Source: Actinoplanes sichuanensis | Lineage (GTDB): Bacteria; Actinomycetota; Actinomycetes; Mycobacteriales; Micromonosporaceae | Length of the DNA: 64,000 nucleotides | Reading direction: 5' to 3' | Assembly (NCBI RefSeq): GCF_033097365.1 | Contig: NZ_AP028461.1 | Span: 5,394,001-5,458,000 of the forward strand | Shown: positions 60,135-64,000 of the stretch, in pieces | Numbering within the stretch: position 1 is the first letter of the stretch | How the letters are laid out: each line of letters opens with the position of its first letter | Translations under genes and position numbers: made by a program | Notes under the pieces: generated by a model | The model's database searches: none | What the model was told of the DNA's origin: nothing | The model's input: the letters and a program-made list of their open reading frames with translations, nothing else

Positions 60135-61262
60135 ATGGCTCCGAAAGTGGTAGTGGTCGGCGGCGGCTACGCCGGCATCGTGGTCTCCCGGTCCCTCGAC
60201 GACGTCGCGGAGGTGACGCTGGTCGAGCCGAAGGAGATGTTCGTGCACCACGTCGCCCATCTGCGGGCGGTGGCCGACCCCGCCTGGATCGACAAGATCT
60301 TTTTTCCGTTCGACGGGCTGCTGGCCCGCGGCCGGGTGGTTCGTGACACCGCGACCGAGGTGCGGCCCGACGCGGTCGAGCTCGCCTCCGGCGCCCGGCT
60401 GGAGGCTGACTACGTCGTGTTGGCCACCGGTTCGACCGGCCCGTTCCCGGCTCGACTCGCCGCCACCGGCCGTGCCGCGGCGGCCGAGCAGATGCATGAG
60501 CTGCACGCGTCGCTGGAGCGATCGTCCGGGGTTCTGCTGCTCGGCGCCGGCGCGATCGGCCTGGAGTTCGCCGGTGAGATCGCGGCTGCCTGGCCCGGCA
60601 AACCGGTTACCGTCATCGACCCGGCGCCCGAGTTGCTGGGTGGCCGGTTCACCGGAGAGATGCGCGCCGAACTCGCCCGGCAACTCGACGAAATGGGGGT
60701 GCGGGTCCTGCTAGGCACCAAGATCGACGCCCTGCCGGACACCCCGGCCGGCACGGTCCGCCCGTTCACCGCGGCCACCAGCACCGGCGAGACGATCGCC
60801 GCCGATCTGTGGTTCGCCTGCTACGGCTCGACAGTGCCCGGCGATCACCTCGGCACGAGCCTGGCCGCGGCCCGTCGGCCCGACGGGCGGTTGCCGGTGA
60901 CCGAGCACCTCCGGGTGGTCGGCCACGATCGGGCCTTCGCCGTCGGTGACCTCAATGACACTCCGGAGCTGAAGACCGGTCGCGCGGCCGGGCGCCAAGC
61001 GGAGGTCGCCGCAGCGAACATCCGAGCCCTGATCGAGGGCGAGACACTGACCACGTATGAGCCGTTCGCAGACGGCATGATCCTCACCCTCGGCCCGTCC
61101 GGCGGTGCCGGATACGCCCCCGAGTTCGGTTTCTTCAACGCCGAGGCGGCCGCTCAGTTCAAGGCCACCTTCCTGCTGGATCACTACCGGTCTCTGCTCG
61201 GTGCCGACCAGCCGTTGGGGATGGAAGCCGCTCAGCCGTCCAAGGGGGGTGGCCTCCCGTGA
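60135..61262 (+). CDS. NAD(P)/FAD-dependent oxidoreductase (NDH-2/AIF-like)
   Basis: 375 residues, ATG after GGAAGGTGAG. FAD motif VVVVGGGYAGIVVSRSLDD, NAD motif VLLLGAGAIGLEFAGEIAAA, and the closing FAD segment RAFAVGDLNDTPELKTGRAA. No redox cysteine pair, so it belongs with NDH-2/apoptosis-inducing-factor-like reductases that pass electrons from NAD(P)H to a quinone or protein partner. No membrane anchor is clear. Probably controlled by the divergent XRE/MmyB protein. Confidence 0.9.
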   Translation: MAPKVVVVGGGYAGIVVSRSLDDVAEVTLVEPKEMFVHHVAHLRAVADPAWIDKIFFPFDGLLARGRVVRDTATEVRPDAVELASGARLEADYVVLATGSTGPFPARLAATGRAAAAEQMHELHASLERSSGVLLLGAGAIGLEFAGEIAAAWPGKPVTVIDPAPELLGGRFTGEMRAELARQLDEMGVRVLLGTKIDALPDTPAGTVRPFTAATSTGETIAADLWFACYGSTVPGDHLGTSLAAARRPDGRLPVTEHLRVVGHDRAFAVGDLNDTPELKTGRAAGRQAEVAAANIRALIEGETLTTYEPFADGMILTLGPSGGAGYAPEFGFFNAEAAAQFKATFLLDHYRSLLGADQPLGMEAAQPSKGGGLP

Positions 61263-61452
61263 CGGGTGACGGAATCAAAGGCGTCGAGAGTGCGGTGGAG
61301 GCGTTGACATCGACGTCGGTTGGCATGCAGCCCGTCTTGCCGCCATCCGACCGGCGGTAAAGGCTGAGATTCCTCCCTGGCCATGGCGGCTGCTGTCGCG
61401 GAACCTGCCGACCGCCTGGCCCTGATCCGCGCTGTGATGAGGGGAAATTTCA

Positions 61453-62760
61453 ATGGGACGTTTGCCGGGCACTACCAGGACACTGATCGCGGTTTCCGGT
61501 CTACTGGTCATGGGGGCGACCTCCTCGGCCGCCGCCGCACCCACTGCTGACGGGCCGACGACCCGGGCCAGTGTGTCCAGTTCGGGCGCCGAGACGGACG
61601 CTGAGAGCTTCGCTCCCTCGGTGAGCGGCAACGGCCGATATGTGGCCTTCTGGTCGGCGGCTTCGTCCCTGGTGAGCGGGGACGCCAATGCCACAGCCGA
61701 CGTGTTCGTCCGGGATCTACGGACCCGGACGACCAGCCGCGTCAGCGTGTCCACGGGCGGCGCGGAGGCTGATCAGGAGGCGTCCGAACCGTCGATCAGT
61801 GGTTCCGGACGGTTCGTCGCCTTCTCTTCCCATGCGACGAATCTGGTGCCCGGCGACACGAACGAGCGCGGCGACATCTTCGTCCGTGACCGCGTGACAG
61901 CCACGACGACCCGGGTGAGTGTCACCGGGGCGGGCGCGGAGGCAGACAACACCAGCCACAGCCCGGCGATCAGCGCTGACGGCCGGTTCGTGGCGTTCGT
62001 GTCGTATGCCGCCGACCTGGTGCCCGATGACACGAACGGCGTCGAGGACGTCTTCGTCCACGATCGGCAGACCCATTCCACCCGGCGGGTCAGCGTCTCC
62101 ACCGCCGGTGCCGAGGCAAACGAGCGGAGCATCGGCCCGACGATCACCACGGACGGTCGATACGTAGCCTTCGGTTCCCTCGCTTCCAATCTCGTGCCGA
62201 GCGGTGCCGGCGGCGTCTTCGTCCGGGATGTATGGCGGAACCGCACTGAATTGGCGAGCGTCACCAGTGCCGGCCAACCTGCCGGAGGAAACCTCGGGTT
62301 GGCCGCGACGATCAGCGCGGAGGGCAGGTTCGTGGCCTTCTACACCGACGCGCCCGACGTCGTACCAGGCGACACCAACGACGTTCAGGACATCTTCGTC
62401 CGCGACCTTCGCACCGCCTCGACCAGTCGTGCCGGCCTGACCAGCAAGGGCCTGCAGGGCAACGACAACAGCTCCATGCCCGCGATCAGCGGGGACGGCC
62501 GGTTCGTGGCGTTCGTGTCCTACGCAACGAACCTTGTGCCGGGCGACACCAACGGCGTCGAGGACGTCTTCGTACAGGACCGGTGGACGGGCTCAACCCG
62601 GCGGGTCAGTGTCTCCGCCTCCAACGGTCAGGGCGACAGCGTCAGCAACTCAGCTGCTTTGAGTGCCGACGGCAGTCGCGTGGCGTTCGTGTCCTACGCA
62701 ACGAATCTGGTGCCGAACGACGGCAATCAACTCCTCGACGTGTTCGCACGAGGGTGGTAG
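61453..62760 (+). CDS. Secreted PD40/TolB-like beta-propeller protein
   Basis: 435 residues, ATG after GAGGGGA. Signal peptide (TLIAVSGLLVMGATSSAAAA, cleaved near 31). Seven repeats of about 57 residues, each of the form SPAISADGRFVAFVSYA followed by VPGDTNGVEDVFVHDR; the DTNG/DVFV segments resemble calcium-binding loops. Likely a seven-blade propeller outside the cell. Ligand unknown. The 190-bp region upstream has TTGACA at 61304-61309 but no convincing -10. Confidence 0.88.
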   Translation: MGRLPGTTRTLIAVSGLLVMGATSSAAAAPTADGPTTRASVSSSGAETDAESFAPSVSGNGRYVAFWSAASSLVSGDANATADVFVRDLRTRTTSRVSVSTGGAEADQEASEPSISGSGRFVAFSSHATNLVPGDTNERGDIFVRDRVTATTTRVSVTGAGAEADNTSHSPAISADGRFVAFVSYAADLVPDDTNGVEDVFVHDRQTHSTRRVSVSTAGAEANERSIGPTITTDGRYVAFGSLASNLVPSGAGGVFVRDVWRNRTELASVTSAGQPAGGNLGLAATISAEGRFVAFYTDAPDVVPGDTNDVQDIFVRDLRTASTSRAGLTSKGLQGNDNSSMPAISGDGRFVAFVSYATNLVPGDTNGVEDVFVQDRWTGSTRRVSVSASNGQGDSVSNSAALSADGSRVAFVSYATNLVPNDGNQLLDVFARGW

Positions 62761-62818
62761 GGGCGCGGGAGGTGAAGTGCGGGACGACCGATTGCACCTG
62801 GTCGCGGAGGATTACTTG

Positions 62819-63466
62819 TCAGGTGGCGTTCAGGAAGGTCAGGACAGCCATCACCCGGCGGTTGTCGTCGTCGGAGGGTGGCAGGTCCAGCTTGGTGAAG
62901 ATGGCGGCGATGTGTTTGCTGACCGCACTGTCGCTGAGGAAGAGGCGCTGGGCGATGGCCGCGTTGGAGCGGCCCTGGGCCATCAGTTCGAGGACCTCGC
63001 GTTCGCGTGGGGTCAGGCGGGACAGCGGGGTCGCGGCGCCCCCGGCGGTCAGCAGTTTGGCGATGACCTGAGGGTCCATTGCGGTGCCGCCGGTCGCTAC
63101 TCGGCGGACCGCGTCGGCGAACTGGTCGCCGTTGAGGACGCGGTCCTTGAGCAGGTAGCCGACCGCTCCGGCACCGTCGGCCAGGAGTTCACGGGCGTAG
63201 AGCTGTTCGACGTGGGCGGACAGCACGAGGATCGGGAGGCCGGGTGTGGCACGACGGGCTTCGAGGGCGATCTGCAGGCCCTCGTCGGTGAAGGTGGGTG
63301 GCAGGCGTACGTCGACCACTGCCACGTCGGGACGATGGTTGCCGAGCGCATCACGCAGAGCGGGACCGTCGGCGACGGCGGCGGTGATGGTGAATCCGTG
63401 GCTCTCCAGCAGCAGGGCGAGGCCGTCTCTCAAGAGGTGGAGGTCTTCGGCGATGACAACGCGCAC
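62819..63466 (-). CDS. NarL/LuxR-family response regulator
   Basis: 215 residues. Receiver with acidic pair ED (7-8), phospho-acceptor Asp52 in AVVDVRLPP, Lys in GYLLKDRVLNGDQF; LuxR helix-turn-helix LTPREREVLELMAQGRSNAA, then IAQRLFLSDSAVSKHIAAIF. Overlaps the kinase upstream by 37 bases. Target genes unknown. Confidence 0.95.
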   Translation of the reverse strand: MRVVIAEDLHLLRDGLALLLESHGFTITAAVADGPALRDALGNHRPDVAVVDVRLPPTFTDEGLQIALEARRATPGLPILVLSAHVEQLYARELLADGAGAVGYLLKDRVLNGDQFADAVRRVATGGTAMDPQVIAKLLTAGGAATPLSRLTPREREVLELMAQGRSNAAIAQRLFLSDSAVSKHIAAIFTKLDLPPSDDDNRRVMAVLTFLNAT

Positions 63467-63999
63467 GGCACCTCCATGATCACTACGGTGGGGCCACCGG
63501 CGGGACTGTGCAGGGTCACAGTGCCGTCGAAGACACCGAGCCGCCGCATGATGCCGCGCAGACCGGTGCCGGCTGACGGGTTCGCACCGCCGGGGCCGTC
63601 GTCGGTGACCACCATACGCAGCAGGCCGTCCTGGTGGCGGAGGGTGAGCGTGACGGTGGAGGCGATCCGGGCGGCGTTGGCGAGGGTTTCGCAGACCGCG
63701 AAGTAGACGGCCGACTCGACGGCTGGTTCGAGGCGGCCGGGTAGGTCGGTGTCGACAGTGACCGGAAGGGGGGTGTCCAGGGCGATGGCGCGGACGGCGT
63801 CGGTGAGGCCACGTTCGGCGAGGACCGGTGGGTGGATGCCACGGACCAGGTCGCGGAGTTCGGCCAAGGCGGTCGCGGACGTCTCCTGTGCCTGGGTGAG
63901 CAGTTCCCGGGCCCGGTCCGGGTCGGTCTCCATGAGGCGGGCGACAGCTCCGAGCCCGAGACCGACGGCGACCAGTCGAGCCTGTGCGCCGTCGTGCAG
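63430..63999 (-). CDS. Sensor histidine kinase (HisKA_3), C-terminal part; 5' end outside window
   Basis: The frame is open to the right edge and its first visible residues, LHDGAQARLVAVGLGLG, contain the phospho-acceptor His of a HisKA_3 dimerization domain. The ATPase domain follows, with N-box AVCETLANAARI and G-box VVTDDGPGGANPSAGTGLRG. The sensor part lies beyond 64000. It is the cognate kinase of the regulator at 62819-63466. Confidence 0.93.
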   Translation of the reverse strand: MHDGAQARLVAVGLGLGAVARLMETDPDRARELLTQAQETSATALAELRDLVRGIHPPVLAERGLTDAVRAIALDTPLPVTVDTDLPGRLEPAVESAVYFAVCETLANAARIASTVTLTLRHQDGLLRMVVTDDGPGGANPSAGTGLRGIMRRLGVFDGTVTLHSPAGGPTVVIMEVPCALSSPKTSTS

Positions 64000-64000
64000 G

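Overview
The window is very GC-rich. It is dense with GTG and TTG starts, overlapping stop/start pairs, and actinobacterial families (DivIVA paralogue, DUF6188, septum-formation/DUF4190 protein, MmyB-type XRE regulators, ECF sigma factor, many two-component systems). This points to a soil actinobacterium, most likely Micromonosporaceae (Actinoplanes-like). That placement is inferred from style and families, not from a database match.

Layout. 1-2.9 kb: 3' end of a hybrid kinase, then an aldo/keto reductase and a frameshifted TetR gene. 2.9-3.5 kb: a compact regulatory unit made of a promoter, an 18-codon leader ORF, competing RNA hairpins and four tRNAs (Trp, Gln, Tyr, Cys). 4.4-13.3 kb: mannan/manno-oligosaccharide locus (ROK repressor, HTH-less LacI-type protein, ABC binding protein and two permeases, GH2 beta-mannosidase, secreted GH26 mannanase). 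13.3-16.2 kb: CE15 glucuronoyl esterase with CBM2, and a glycosyltransferase. 16.3-20.5 kb: a coupled operon (FAD/Rieske oxidoreductase, VOC protein, patatin, TPR protein). 20.5-24.5 kb: NarL/HK pair, two tiny ORFs and an MFS exporter. 24.5-31 kb: secreted S8-type peptidase, DUF6188, AEC transporter, DivIVA paralogue, membrane protein. 30.9-33.6 kb: fur-katG. 33.6-38.7 kb: CheB-fused hybrid kinase and an orphan HAMP kinase. 38.6-44.5 kb: GH13, helical protein, GH65, pectate lyase. 44.6-50.6 kb: regulator/oxidoreductase pairs, a multicopper oxidase gene broken by a one-base shift, OsmC. 51-62.8 kb: LLM and AKR oxidoreductases with a TetR, ECF sigma with partner, BVMO with SMP-30-like protein, XRE with a FAD oxidoreductase, secreted beta-propeller. 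62.8-64 kb: NarL/HK pair cut by the right edge.

The most striking feature is at 2.92-3.51 kb. A promoter and strong ribosome binding site drive an 18-residue peptide. Seven of the nine residues after its Met are Tyr, Cys, Trp or Gln, exactly the four amino acids served by the four tRNA genes directly downstream. Between them lies a terminator whose 5' arm can instead pair over 11 bp with the end of the leader ORF. This reads as a trp-like attenuator in which the output is the very set of tRNAs being sensed.

Other themes are plant polysaccharide use (mannan, glucuronoxylan ester, pectin, alpha-glucans), several divergent regulator/oxidoreductase pairs with visible palindromic operators, and three loci where a tandem repeat starts in the last codons of a gene and spans its stop codon. 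Two conserved genes (TetR near 1.28 kb, multicopper oxidase near 48.90 kb) and possibly one small ORF carry single-base frameshifts. These may be real decay or sequence error.
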